The translations under genes were made by a program, and so were the position numbers. Positions 1 to 6,305 of a DNA stretch of 20,830 nucleotides are shown here, piece by piece; position 1 is the first letter of the stretch, and every line of letters starts with the position of its first letter. Origin of the DNA: a virus; IMG/VR virus record IMGVR_UViG_3300041809_000135, positions 1 to 20,830 of that record. One strand, written 5' to 3'. The notes beneath the pieces were generated by a model, which searched no databases, had not been told where the DNA came from, and was given only the letters and a program-made list of their open reading frames with translations.

Positions 1-105
1 GACCGACTCCACGTTCCCTATGCAGTATGGCCCTAGTAGCGAACCTGAATCCGTTAGGATGCGTCGGCCAAAGAAATAAGGCCTGCACATATATGCAGTC
101 CTTGT

Positions 106-182
106 GGGCGTGTAGCTCAGCTAGGGAGAGCGGGAGCTTTGCAAGCTCAAGGTCGCAGGTTCAATTCCTGTCATGTCCACCA
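106..182 (+). tRNA. tRNA-Ala (anticodon TGC)
   Basis: A full cloverleaf can be folded. The acceptor strand GGGCGTG pairs with CATGTCC (two G-U pairs), the D stem is GCTC/GAGC, and the anticodon loop is TTTGCAA with TGC at the anticodon. The T arm is GCAGG, TTCAATT, CCTGT. The discriminator is A and the CCA end is encoded (180-182). The only blemish is a mismatch at the outermost anticodon-stem pair. It lies directly upstream of a small protein gene, and an open frame reading into its 3' end from 173 is not a credible start. Phage tRNAs usually supplement host decoding; that role is inferred here. Confidence 0.93.
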
Positions 183-205
183 AAATTCAAAGGGGAGCAA
201 AAGCA

Positions 206-550
206 ATGGCAAATGTAATTAATGAAGTTGAGGACTTCTTGAAGAAAGTCGGAGCTGAGGCACGAAAGATTGAAGCGAAGGTTCCAAGTGTGGTTGACAC
301 AATTCAGAAAGACCTTACGAACTATGCTCAGCCTCTTGAGGCTATGTTGGTCACCGAGTTCCCAGGAGCGGCAGTTCCAGCTGCATTCAGTACAGCGTTG
401 CTCCAAGCCGGTCTTACTTGTGTTGCAGACGTGACCAAGGCAGCAGATGCCAATGGATTGAACCCTACAACCGATCAGGCGTTCATCCTTGCAGTTAAAA
501 CTTTGATTTCGCTGTTTAAGTCAAAGCCAGCGGTTCCGGCAGCGAAGTAA
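206..550 (+). CDS. Hypothetical protein, 114 aa
   Basis: I do not recognise this protein. The ATG at 206 is preferred because a GGGGAG ribosome-binding site lies about 7 bases upstream, and because the longer frame from 173 would start inside the tRNA-Ala. The N-terminal half looks helical and charged (an EVEDFLKKVGAEARKIEAK-type stretch). The middle and C-terminal parts are Ala/Val/Leu-rich, followed by a short Pro/Ala/Lys tail. I see no signal peptide and no clear catalytic motif. The hydrophobic patches are broken by charged residues, so a membrane role is not supported. It sits between a tRNA and an HNH gene, outside the morphogenesis core. Confidence 0.7.
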   Translation: MANVINEVEDFLKKVGAEARKIEAKVPSVVDTIQKDLTNYAQPLEAMLVTEFPGAAVPAAFSTALLQAGLTCVADVTKAADANGLNPTTDQAFILAVKTLISLFKSKPAVPAAK

Positions 551-597
551 TTCCCTATAAATAGGGCTTGTTTCATCAACGGTCTAGGAGATCAACG

Positions 598-1086
598 ATG
601 ACTATAAGTGAAAAAAGCAGAGCTAAAAATTTGGCTAGTTTTCTTGGTATGTCACATGGTGCAGCCAATAATAGACTTCGCAAATCACTTTTATTTAAGT
701 ATGTGAAGTTGGCTGGCGAGGATGTTTGTTTTAGATGTAATAAACAAATAAACTCTCTGGAAGAGTTCAGTATTGAGCATAAATTGCCATGGGAAAATAA
801 GGAAGCTAGTTTGTTTTGGGATTTGGATAACATAGCTTTCAGCCATTTAACTTGCAATTGTGGCGCAGCATTTAAGCCGGGGAAAATGATTCCTGTTGAT
901 GGTGAATCATGGTGTACGAATTGTAAGAAGTTTCATCCTGTTGATGAGTTTAGTAAGGCTACTGATCCTAAACATAGTAGAAACGGTTTGTCTGAGGAAT
1001 GCAAAGCTTCTCATGTTAAAAGGACTCAGCAGTACAGAGAATTATTGCGGGGTAGACTGGAGCCCGGTCCCAGCGCGGCCCCATAA
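598..1086 (+). CDS. HNH homing-type endonuclease (HNH-1), 162 aa
   Basis: A DNA endonuclease of the HNH family, probably a free-standing homing endonuclease. The core runs from about residue 44 to 88: a CxxC pair (C44, C47), then E60-H61, N78 and H83, then C86 and C88, which is the metal-binding layout of zinc-ribbon HNH nucleases. A second CxxC (C106, C109) followed by C135 looks like an added zinc finger. The ATG at 598 follows an AGGAG site at 586-590; a frame extending 30 bases further upstream lacks that spacing. Its last 13 codons run into the tRNA-Met-like gene, and its TAA stop (1084-1086) lies in the anticodon loop. This looks like insertion beside the tRNA with capture of a stop codon from it. 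It differs from the three paralogous HNH genes further on. Confidence 0.85.
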   Translation: MTISEKSRAKNLASFLGMSHGAANNRLRKSLLFKYVKLAGEDVCFRCNKQINSLEEFSIEHKLPWENKEASLFWDLDNIAFSHLTCNCGAAFKPGKMIPVDGESWCTNCKKFHPVDEFSKATDPKHSRNGLSEECKASHVKRTQQYRELLRGRLEPGPSAAP

Positions 1087-1124
1087 GCCGATCACGAGAG
1101 TTCAAATCTCTCCCACCGCAACCA
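1046..1124 (+). tRNA. tRNA-Met-like (anticodon CAT), slightly irregular
   Basis: The acceptor strand TGCGGGG pairs with CACCGCA with one G-A mismatch. The anticodon stem CGGC/GCCG holds the loop CCCATAA, giving anticodon CAT. The T arm is a perfect GAGAG, TTCAAAT, CTCTC. The discriminator is A and the CCA end (1122-1124) is encoded. Oddities are C instead of T before the anticodon, a D region about three bases long by comparison, and one extra C between the T stem and the acceptor stem. It could be elongator or initiator Met, or an Ile tRNA needing lysidine modification, or it could be decaying. The 5' half overlaps the 3' end of the HNH-1 gene. Confidence 0.62.
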
Positions 1125-1203
1125 ATTTTAAGAAGTAGGTTTGGGCAAGACTCTGCGCCCATATAGGAGGCAGCAGACAAGCGACGATGAAAGCGTACAA
1201 GTA

Positions 1204-1238
1204 GGGCAGGGTTGGTTGCCTAGCTTCCACCCCTGCCC
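1204..1238 (+). promoter_or_regulatory. Strong hairpin in the groEL leader
   Basis: Bases 1204-1215 pair with 1227-1238: GGGCAGGG pairs with CCCTGCCC, then one T-C mismatch, then TGG pairs with CCA. The loop is the 11-base TTGCCTAGCTT. It lies 24 bases before the groEL start and is followed by ATTTATTTT, so it could be a terminator of the tRNA unit, an RNA processing or stability element, or a control element for the chaperonin genes. The remaining bases from 1125 to 1203 hold no convincing gene; a five-codon ATG frame at 1187 has badly spaced Shine-Dalgarno sequence. Confidence 0.4.
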
Positions 1239-1262
1239 ACATTTATTTTGGGGGAGTTGTTC

Positions 1263-2876
1263 GTGGCAAAGGAACTTCATTTTGACAAAGAAGCTCGCGA
1301 AAAGATGATGGTGGGTATTGACGCGGTGACCAAGCTTGTAGGAAGCAGCTTGGGTCCAAAAGGACGCTGCGTCGTAGTTGAGCGCACAGTAACTAACCCG
1401 GCCACCAAGGAAATAATTCGCCTAACCCCGGTAACCACAAAAGATGGGGTGAGTATAGCGAGGGCAATATCTTTATCTGACCCAACCGAGAACATGGGTT
1501 GTGATCTTATTCGCGAGGCTGCATCGCAGACGGTGAACAAGGCCGGTGATGGTACGACAGCGAGTGTTGTTTTGGCCAGGGCTCTGATTCATGAGGGTAT
1601 GTCTGCATTGGATAATGGTTCAAGCCCGGTGTTTATCCGATATGGTATTGATAAAGGAGTTGCCAGGGTCATTGAAGTTCTTGATGAAATGAAACAGCCT
1701 TGTAATGGCAGAGAGCTTCAAATAGCACGCATTGCGGCTAACGGTGATGAAGAGATTGCTGCAACAGTTGTCAGAGCGATTGAAATGGCTGGTGAGAACG
1801 GAATAGTTTCTGTTGAAGCTTCTCGTAGTGATAAAACAGAAGTTGATTTTTCACCAGGAATGAGGCTTGATAGTGGTCTTCGCTACCAGGATTTTGTTAC
1901 GGATGGTTCTCGTGGAGAATGTGTTCTGGACAATCCTTATATTTTATTGCATGAGAGACGTATTCCGAACTTTGCAGCGGTTGGAAAGCTTATAGAAGCG
2001 GTAGCTGAGAGTGGCCGGTCTATTCTGATTCTTTCTGAGGAATTTGAAGTACCGTTCATTGCTTTTTTGTTAACTAACCTTGCTAAGTTAAAGTCGTGTG
2101 CTGTAGTAGCTCCGTATTTTGGTGAGCGTAGGAAGGACATGCTAAAAGACCTCGCGGTATTTACCGGAGGCACGGCAATTACAGATGAACTTGGATTAGA
2201 CACTAAAACATTGGGTCTAGAAGTTTTGGGGCAGGCTGATAAGGTAGTTGTCACAAAGGGACATACTACAATTATTGGTGGCAAGCCTTCTTCTACTGAG
2301 TTAACGGATCGCATCAATTACTTGAAGCTGGCTATTCAGAGGACAGAAAACCCATATGAGAAAGAAGTCTTCGCGGATAGGCTAGCCAAGTTAGATGGAG
2401 GAGTTGCGGTAATTAAGATTGCAGCCGCGACGGAATCCGAGTCCAAGGAAAAGAGGGACAGAACAGAAGATGCGGTCCTATCTGTGAAATGTGCTAGGGC
2501 AGAAGGAATTGTTCCTGGTGGAGGGGTTGCATTGTTGAGATGTGCCCAGGATGAGGCTCTGTTGTCTATGGCCGATCAAGGCTATCCTGAGTCTGATGGT
2601 GTAAAAGTTTTAATTGCTGCTTTATATTCTCCTATTACACAATTACTGAATAACGGGGGATATGATACTAATGATATTATAGAGTATCTTAAAGCTGCTC
2701 CTAAAGAAATTGGTTATGATGCGTTGGGCGGAAAATTTGAGAATATGTTTGAGGCTGGGATTGTTGATCCAGTTAAAGTAGTTAAGGAAAGTTTGAAGAA
2801 CGCAGCATCTCTGGCTGGTACATTTTTAACGGCCTCTGGTACGATTACAAATCTCCAAGACGGAGAAAAAAAGTGA
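1263..2876 (+). CDS. groEL: Phage-encoded GroEL chaperonin, 537 aa
   Basis: A group I chaperonin subunit, expected to form rings that fold proteins with ATP in the host cytoplasm. Full equatorial-intermediate-apical organisation is visible. The phosphate-binding LGPKG is at 30-34, the aspartate equivalent to E. coli D52 is D61 in TKDGVS, GDGTT is at 95-99 with D96 matching D87, RTEDA is at 400-404 with D403 matching D398, and GGGVAL starts at 419. The apical stretch aligns well with bacterial GroEL through APYFGERRKDML (283-294). The GTG at 1263 is chosen because GGGGGAG (1250-1256) lies six bases upstream and MAKELHF matches the family N-terminus; a TTG at 1248 would put that site inside the gene. 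Oddities are an extra 8-9 residues around 43-57 and the absence of a C-terminal GGM tail. Its stop overlaps the groES start by four bases. Confidence 0.97.
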   Translation: MAKELHFDKEAREKMMVGIDAVTKLVGSSLGPKGRCVVVERTVTNPATKEIIRLTPVTTKDGVSIARAISLSDPTENMGCDLIREAASQTVNKAGDGTTASVVLARALIHEGMSALDNGSSPVFIRYGIDKGVARVIEVLDEMKQPCNGRELQIARIAANGDEEIAATVVRAIEMAGENGIVSVEASRSDKTEVDFSPGMRLDSGLRYQDFVTDGSRGECVLDNPYILLHERRIPNFAAVGKLIEAVAESGRSILILSEEFEVPFIAFLLTNLAKLKSCAVVAPYFGERRKDMLKDLAVFTGGTAITDELGLDTKTLGLEVLGQADKVVVTKGHTTIIGGKPSSTELTDRINYLKLAIQRTENPYEKEVFADRLAKLDGGVAVIKIAAATESESKEKRDRTEDAVLSVKCARAEGIVPGGGVALLRCAQDEALLSMADQGYPESDGVKVLIAALYSPITQLLNNGGYDTNDIIEYLKAAPKEIGYDALGGKFENMFEAGIVDPVKVVKESLKNAASLAGTFLTASGTITNLQDGEKK

Positions 2877-3145
2877 AACTAGGAAGCGATAAAGTTTTAA
2901 TTGAACGTACTGATGCACCGGCTACAACAGAAGGTGGGCTTTTAAAGATTCCTGATGCAATGCGGGAGAAGCCTGATTTTGGTATTGTACTTGAGGTTGG
3001 TTCAAAGGTTACTGATTGGGAAAAAGGTGATCGAGTGCTGTACCCTAAATGGTCTGGTTTCGTAGTGAACGTTCCTAATGATAAGCGCGACCTTCTTGTT
3101 CTTTTCGCAGATGAAATCTGGCTGGCTTTAGAGGTTACTCTGTAA
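2873..3145 (+). CDS. groES: Phage-encoded GroES co-chaperonin, 90 aa
   Basis: The lid co-chaperonin for the upstream GroEL. The family layout is present: an N-terminal LGSDKVLIERTD strand, a flexible mobile loop at about 14-34 with the hydrophobic GGLLKIP segment that contacts GroEL apical domains, FGIVLEVG at 36-43, and KGDRVLYP at 51-58. It is slightly shorter than the roughly 97 residues of bacterial GroES. It starts with GTG inside the overlap GTGA, with GGAG a few bases upstream (about 2862-2865), so translation is probably coupled to groEL. The gene order groEL then groES is the reverse of the usual bacterial operon. The clear mobile loop suggests a working pair rather than a relic. Confidence 0.93.
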   Translation: MKLGSDKVLIERTDAPATTEGGLLKIPDAMREKPDFGIVLEVGSKVTDWEKGDRVLYPKWSGFVVNVPNDKRDLLVLFADEIWLALEVTL

Positions 3146-3417
3146 TGGATGCTTCTAAGTTTTCAGGAAAAGCTGTTTCTAAGAAAGATGCCGGATTTAT
3201 TGGTTTTCGCATCATTGAAATTCCTCTTGGACTTGTTAGAGAGATGGTTGCTAAAGGAATGGGCGGTGAAGGGTCTAAGAAACTGTGTAAAGACTACCCT
3301 CCTAATGGACCTTGTTCTGATCTAACAGCGGTTCAGGTTAATGAATTTGATGGGGCTCTTACTATTATGAAGAACCCTGATGGAACGTACAAGCAATTAA
3401 CTAAACAAGGAATGTAA
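3145..3417 (+). CDS. Hypothetical protein, 90 aa
   Basis: Not recognised. The ATG overlaps the groES stop by one base (TAATG), and GAGGT (3131-3135) lies nine bases upstream, so it is almost certainly co-translated with the chaperonin pair. The protein is small and soluble-looking, Gly/Lys-rich, with two cysteines near the centre (KLCKDYPPNGPCSD) and no membrane segment. It could be an accessory of the chaperonins or simply a neighbour; nothing in the sequence decides this. Confidence 0.75.
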   Translation: MDASKFSGKAVSKKDAGFIGFRIIEIPLGLVREMVAKGMGGEGSKKLCKDYPPNGPCSDLTAVQVNEFDGALTIMKNPDGTYKQLTKQGM

Positions 3418-3418
3418 T

Positions 3419-3622
3419 ATGAGAGAAGAGGAACGCAAGGACAAGAAAGAATGCCCCACAGCTTGTTGTGAAGCAGGGACAGCGGCTACTATTGCTATTA
3501 TTTCTGGAGTTCAACTACGTCCAGTTTCCACAAATAAGAAAAATGATAACATCATTGTTCGCGGCAAGGTGATTGGTGCTTGCGATCATCCCGGCGTGGA
3601 AGAGGACTGTGGTGGGATGTAA
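3419..3622 (+). CDS. Hypothetical Cys-containing small protein, 67 aa
   Basis: Not recognised. It starts one base after the preceding stop, with AAGGAA about seven bases upstream of the ATG. The N-terminus is strongly charged (MREEERKDKKE). Cysteines at 12, 16, 17, 55 and 64 could bind metal or form disulphides. The central TAATIAIISGV stretch is mildly hydrophobic but too short for a confident membrane span. It belongs to the same tightly packed run of genes as groEL and groES. Confidence 0.7.
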   Translation: MREEERKDKKECPTACCEAGTAATIAIISGVQLRPVSTNKKNDNIIVRGKVIGACDHPGVEEDCGGM

Positions 3623-3624
3623 AA

Positions 3625-4011
3625 GTGACTAAGGAAGAGAATGCTAAGCGCCAGCGAATATGGCAGTTTAAGAGAAAGTTGAAGTCCATCTTCGCATATT
3701 GGAAGATCATGAAAAAGATTGGCAGCGAAAAAGGATTTAGGTTAATTAAAACCATGTTGAGGTCCGTAGGTAATCCTAAGAAACATCCCGAGGCTACTGC
3801 TAGGGAAGTTTTGCGAGCATCAGAATGGTTGATCTACTTAGAAACAGGTGCAAAGAAGGCATCCTCACCTAAAGAATTAACACCTGTTTCCGCAGAAGAG
3901 GTTGATACTAATTCCATAATTGTTAATCCTGAAATTGGTCCCGATGCTGCTGATATTGAGTTAACTGGGCTATTGAACAAGCTCAAGGATCGACAAAATG
4001 CAAGTTCCTAG
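3625..4011 (+). CDS. Hypothetical protein upstream of the packaging genes, 128 aa
   Basis: Not recognised with confidence. The GTG at 3625 is chosen because GGTGGGA (3611-3617) lies seven bases upstream and it starts just after the previous stop; an ATG at 3580 would overlap the previous gene by 43 bases. The first 55 residues are very basic and probably helical (KRQRIWQFKRKLKS), followed by a segment HPEATAREVLRASEWLIYLE and an acidic tail. A small basic DNA-binding protein upstream of terL could be a terminase small subunit, but I see no diagnostic motif, so this is only a possibility. Confidence 0.72.
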   Translation: MTKEENAKRQRIWQFKRKLKSIFAYWKIMKKIGSEKGFRLIKTMLRSVGNPKKHPEATAREVLRASEWLIYLETGAKKASSPKELTPVSAEEVDTNSIIVNPEIGPDAADIELTGLLNKLKDRQNASS

Positions 4012-4393
4012 AAACTGGAAAGATGTGGCTATTGGAGTTTCAATACTCTTAATAGCGTGGACTATAGGTTGGACTGCTAGTGATTATGTTACAATTCACA
4101 GCAAAGTTGTAAATCTTCCAGACATAAGTGATATTGTAACTTCTAAGTCGATTGATGAAAGATTCAAATCTACTAATGATAAGATAGATCGTAATTTTGA
4201 TGTTAATACTAAGAGACTTGATCAGATAGAAGGTAAGATTGATAAGTTGCTTTTAAGCATGGCTATAAAACAACGACAGCCATCTATTAAAAATGACGAT
4301 AGTATTTATCCATCAGACCTTCCATCTATAATTAGTCCCAAGAAAGAACACACTAAGGTAGCCCAAGTTCCGAAAGAACAGAAAGTTCAGTAA
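3998..4393 (+). CDS. Membrane-anchored coiled-coil protein, 131 aa
   Basis: A single membrane segment lies at about residues 11-27 (AIGVSILLIAWTIGW), preceded by a short charged N-terminus and followed by a predicted coiled coil at about 50-90 with regular Ile/Leu spacing (IDERF, KIDRNF, RLDQIEGKIDKLLLSM), then a Lys/Pro-rich tail. The architecture, N-terminal anchor plus external coiled coil, resembles inner-membrane spanins (Rz-like) that act in lysis, but no lysis partner is visible beside it. The ATG overlaps the previous gene by 14 bases, and AAGGA lies about eight bases upstream. The 69 bases after it contain no recognisable element. Confidence 0.75.
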   Translation: MQVPRNWKDVAIGVSILLIAWTIGWTASDYVTIHSKVVNLPDISDIVTSKSIDERFKSTNDKIDRNFDVNTKRLDQIEGKIDKLLLSMAIKQRQPSIKNDDSIYPSDLPSIISPKKEHTKVAQVPKEQKVQ

Positions 4394-4462
4394 GACACCG
4401 TTTCTCACCGCTTGGTCAGAGACGTGTTGTTGTAAGTCTGGGTAAGTTAGAGGGTAATTAAT

Positions 4463-4885
4463 ATGAGTATGCCAAATCAAAGTGGCATTTCAACATTCTT
4501 CATTGCTACTTGTTCTAAAGCCGCTGGTCCTCAAGCAATTGAGCTTCCAGTGACTTCTACAGGCCAGCAACCAAGCGGCACCTCTGCATTTGAAGGTGGG
4601 TTAACATCACTTCCTACTGTTCCGGTTATGCAATCTCTTGGTGAGGTTCATCCGGGGGCAGCGGGTGCTAATACTACACCAACTATTTATGCAGAAATTG
4701 AGGAAGCAGTTCCTACTGCTGGTGTTCCTCCTACTCCTCAACCAACTGTTAAAAATAGTCAAGCATGGGCAAGTACAGGTGCTCAGCCATCTGTTACAAC
4801 TCCATTCACCGGCTCGGATTATGAGACAGATACTACGCATCCAGTCCCGGCTGCATCTGGAGTTACCCCTGGCCAGAATGTGTAA
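4463..4885 (+). CDS. Pro/Thr-rich hypothetical protein, 140 aa
   Basis: Not recognised. GAGGG lies eight bases before the ATG. The protein is low in complexity: rich in Pro, Thr, Ser, Ala and Gly, almost without basic residues, with no membrane segment. This composition fits a flexible or decorating virion protein, but that is inference from composition only. A second frame over 4638-4901 is a shadow that shares no start signal. Confidence 0.65.
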   Translation: MSMPNQSGISTFFIATCSKAAGPQAIELPVTSTGQQPSGTSAFEGGLTSLPTVPVMQSLGEVHPGAAGANTTPTIYAEIEEAVPTAGVPPTPQPTVKNSQAWASTGAQPSVTTPFTGSDYETDTTHPVPAASGVTPGQNV

Positions 4886-4893
4886 GATTAGGT

Positions 4894-5325
4894 ATGTCTG
4901 ACTACCATATTAGGAAATTTTATAAATGCCCCTACTGTGATAAGGAAAGAGGCCGCAATATTCAACCGGACGGTAGGAATAAAGGTATTTATAAAACCTG
5001 TGGTTCTTTGGGGTGTATTTTGAAGGGTAGAAGTAAGCCAAATCCTTTAAAGGCACATCATGGATGTAATCATCCTAAATGGTTAACTGATAGGAGTAAG
5101 GTAAAGTACAGACCAAGATATGAAATGACTATATGGACTAGGGAAGTATTTGAACGTGATAATTACACTTGCCGAGCATGTGGTCAAAAGGGCGGTAATC
5201 TTCAAGCTCATCATATCTTAAGTTATGCTAAATTTCCTAAACAACGTTGGAATTTAGCTAACGGTATGACACTTTGTTTATCTTGTCATAAAAAGACAGA
5301 TAGCTATGCAAGAAATTCTGTTTAG
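4894..5325 (+). CDS. HNH endonuclease (HNH-2), 143 aa
   Basis: An HNH-family DNA endonuclease. The catalytic domain fills residues 81-135: a WTREVFERDNYTCRACG opening with C93 and C96, the catalytic H106-H107, asparagines at 120 and 123, and a closing CLSCHKK with C128, C131 and H132. The N-terminus carries CPYC (12-15) and further cysteines at 36 and 41, which may be a second zinc site for DNA binding. Such stand-alone genes normally behave as homing endonucleases. The end of the gene overlaps the ribosome-binding site of the next small gene (AGGGG at 5324-5328). It is not close to the three paralogous HNH genes. Confidence 0.9.
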   Translation: MSDYHIRKFYKCPYCDKERGRNIQPDGRNKGIYKTCGSLGCILKGRSKPNPLKAHHGCNHPKWLTDRSKVKYRPRYEMTIWTREVFERDNYTCRACGQKGGNLQAHHILSYAKFPKQRWNLANGMTLCLSCHKKTDSYARNSV

Positions 5326-5336
5326 GGGATACTAAA

Positions 5337-5510
5337 ATTCCTTTCGTTTCGCAAGCACAAGCCGCATTTCTTATTCACCATCCTGAAAAGATTGGTGGAG
5401 AGGCTAAGTTGGAGGAATGGAAAGAAGCTACGAAGGGCAAGCATTTACCTCCTCGCGTAAGCAACGGGAAACCTCTGCGTGCGAGAGGAAAGTTTCACAC
5501 ACATAAGTAA
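5337..5510 (+). CDS. Small conserved-type phage protein with apparent ATT start, 57 aa
   Basis: The frame reads PFVSQAQAAFLIHHPEK, then a charged middle, then LPPRVSNGKPLRARGKF. The opening resembles a common short phage protein type beginning MP(F/L)VSKAQ; that recognition is from memory. No ATG, GTG or TTG exists between the upstream in-frame stop and this region. The only credible initiator is ATT at 5337, eight bases after AGGGG (5324-5328). Either this is a genuine rare AUU start, or an ATG was lost by a G-to-T change, perhaps after insertion of HNH-2 immediately upstream. The function of this family is not known to me. Confidence 0.6.
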   Translation: MPFVSQAQAAFLIHHPEKIGGEAKLEEWKEATKGKHLPPRVSNGKPLRARGKFHTHK

Positions 5511-5522
5511 AGGGGTATTATT

Positions 5523-5882
5523 ATGGAAGACCTTTCCAAAGAAATGACTACTGGTTTGGCGGGTAAATCAAAAGCAGGAGCGGCAAAGAAACCTGCTGGT
5601 GAGCGCCCAAAATACCATAGTACCCATATTCGACATACTCCCACAGGGCATCATGTGGTTCATTATCATGAGAAAGGTAGTTCTTCTCATTTTGTTCCCC
5701 ATGGTCCTGCTGGAGAAGGCGATCTTGACAATCTTCATGCCCATCTTGAGCATCACCTAGGCGCTCCTAACGCCGGTGAGGAAGGTTTGGGCGAAGGGGT
5801 TGTTGGTGAGCCAAATCCTGCCGGTGGTATGGCGAATCTTGGTCCAGAAGCGGCACCCGCTGCAACTCCTGCGGCTGCATAG
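5523..5882 (+). CDS. His-rich hypothetical protein, 119 aa
   Basis: Not recognised. The ATG follows AAGGGG (5510-5515). Residues about 31-80 contain many histidines (HSTHIRHTPTGHHVVHYHEK, then HFVPHGP and HAHLEHHLG), flanked by a Lys/Ala-rich N-terminus and a Gly/Ala/Pro-rich C-terminal tail. The spacing could bind divalent metal, but no known metalloenzyme motif is evident. It forms a tandem with another His-rich small protein immediately downstream. Confidence 0.75.
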   Translation: MEDLSKEMTTGLAGKSKAGAAKKPAGERPKYHSTHIRHTPTGHHVVHYHEKGSSSHFVPHGPAGEGDLDNLHAHLEHHLGAPNAGEEGLGEGVVGEPNPAGGMANLGPEAAPAATPAAA

Positions 5883-5908
5883 CACGAATTTTGAATTGGA
5901 GAATTAAC

Positions 5909-6127
5909 ATGGCAAAAGAGCATTACACTCCTGCTGAAAGACATTCGTTTTCTCGTGCTATGGGCCATTTGCACGGTGGAGCACTTCACCGCCATTTTGG
6001 TATAGCCGAAGATAAGCCTATTCCTCATGAAAAGAAAGTTGAAGCAGCAAATAGTGATAATCCACATGTTGCAAAAATGGGGCATATGGCTTTGGCTTTT
6101 GAAAAATGGAATCATGGTAAAAAGTAG
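5909..6127 (+). CDS. Small His-rich hypothetical protein, 72 aa
   Basis: Not recognised. The ATG at 5909 is preferred over an in-frame start at 5891 because TTGGAGAA sits about eight bases upstream. The protein is soluble and charged, with a central MGHLHGGALHRHFG segment and HVAKMGHMALAFEKWNHG near the end. It follows another His-rich gene, and both lie just upstream of terL, where small virion or head proteins are often found. Confidence 0.72.
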   Translation: MAKEHYTPAERHSFSRAMGHLHGGALHRHFGIAEDKPIPHEKKVEAANSDNPHVAKMGHMALAFEKWNHGKK

Positions 6128-6305
6128 GACGATTTTAGAGTTCTTCATTCGTCCTCTTCCTTGCTGGTATTCAAGATCGGCAATGGTTGCCGTCTTAATA
6201 TTGAATGCTTTACTCACAGCCCAGGTGTATATACAAGGTAAGATTATTTGGGCGCAAAAGTTAGGAATTGATTACCTTCTACAATTGTTGCAGGATCACA
6301 AATGA
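6114..6305 (+). CDS. Possible small membrane protein overlapping terL, 63 aa
   Basis: This frame fills the otherwise empty 170 bases before terL. It has a likely membrane segment at about residues 23-42 (SAMVAVLILNALLTAQVYI) and ends in TGA that overlaps the terL ATG as ATGA, a typical translational-coupling junction. The start is uncertain: ATG at 6114 overlaps the previous gene by 14 bases, and ATG at 6183 would leave only 40 residues. Neither has a strong ribosome-binding site. A holin-like or spanin role would be guesswork. Confidence 0.5.
   Translation: MVKSRTILEFFIRPLPCWYSRSAMVAVLILNALLTAQVYIQGKIIWAQKLGIDYLLQLLQDHK

Noticed and set aside
1-105. Possible tRNA remnant or small gene in the first 105 bases
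   Set aside because: GACCGACTCC resembles a T-loop, and small hairpins exist (CTGCA/TGCAG at 83-98), but no acceptor, anticodon arm or CCA end can be assembled on either strand. The frame starting at 27 runs through the tRNA-Ala.
553-573. CCCTA/TAGGG hairpin followed by CTTGTTT as a terminator
   Set aside because: The stem is only five pairs and the T tract is interrupted; it could easily be chance.
1248-1262. Upstream TTG start for GroEL
   Set aside because: It would place the GGGGGAG ribosome-binding site inside the coding region and add residues not found in the family; GTG at 1263 fits better.
4638-4901. Second + strand frame in the Pro/Thr-rich gene
   Set aside because: No ribosome-binding site; Leu/Gln-rich composition typical of an out-of-frame reading.
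5753-6217. Minus-strand frame of 154 codons
   Set aside because: It overlaps two + strand genes with good ribosome-binding sites, and no minus-strand neighbours exist in the window.
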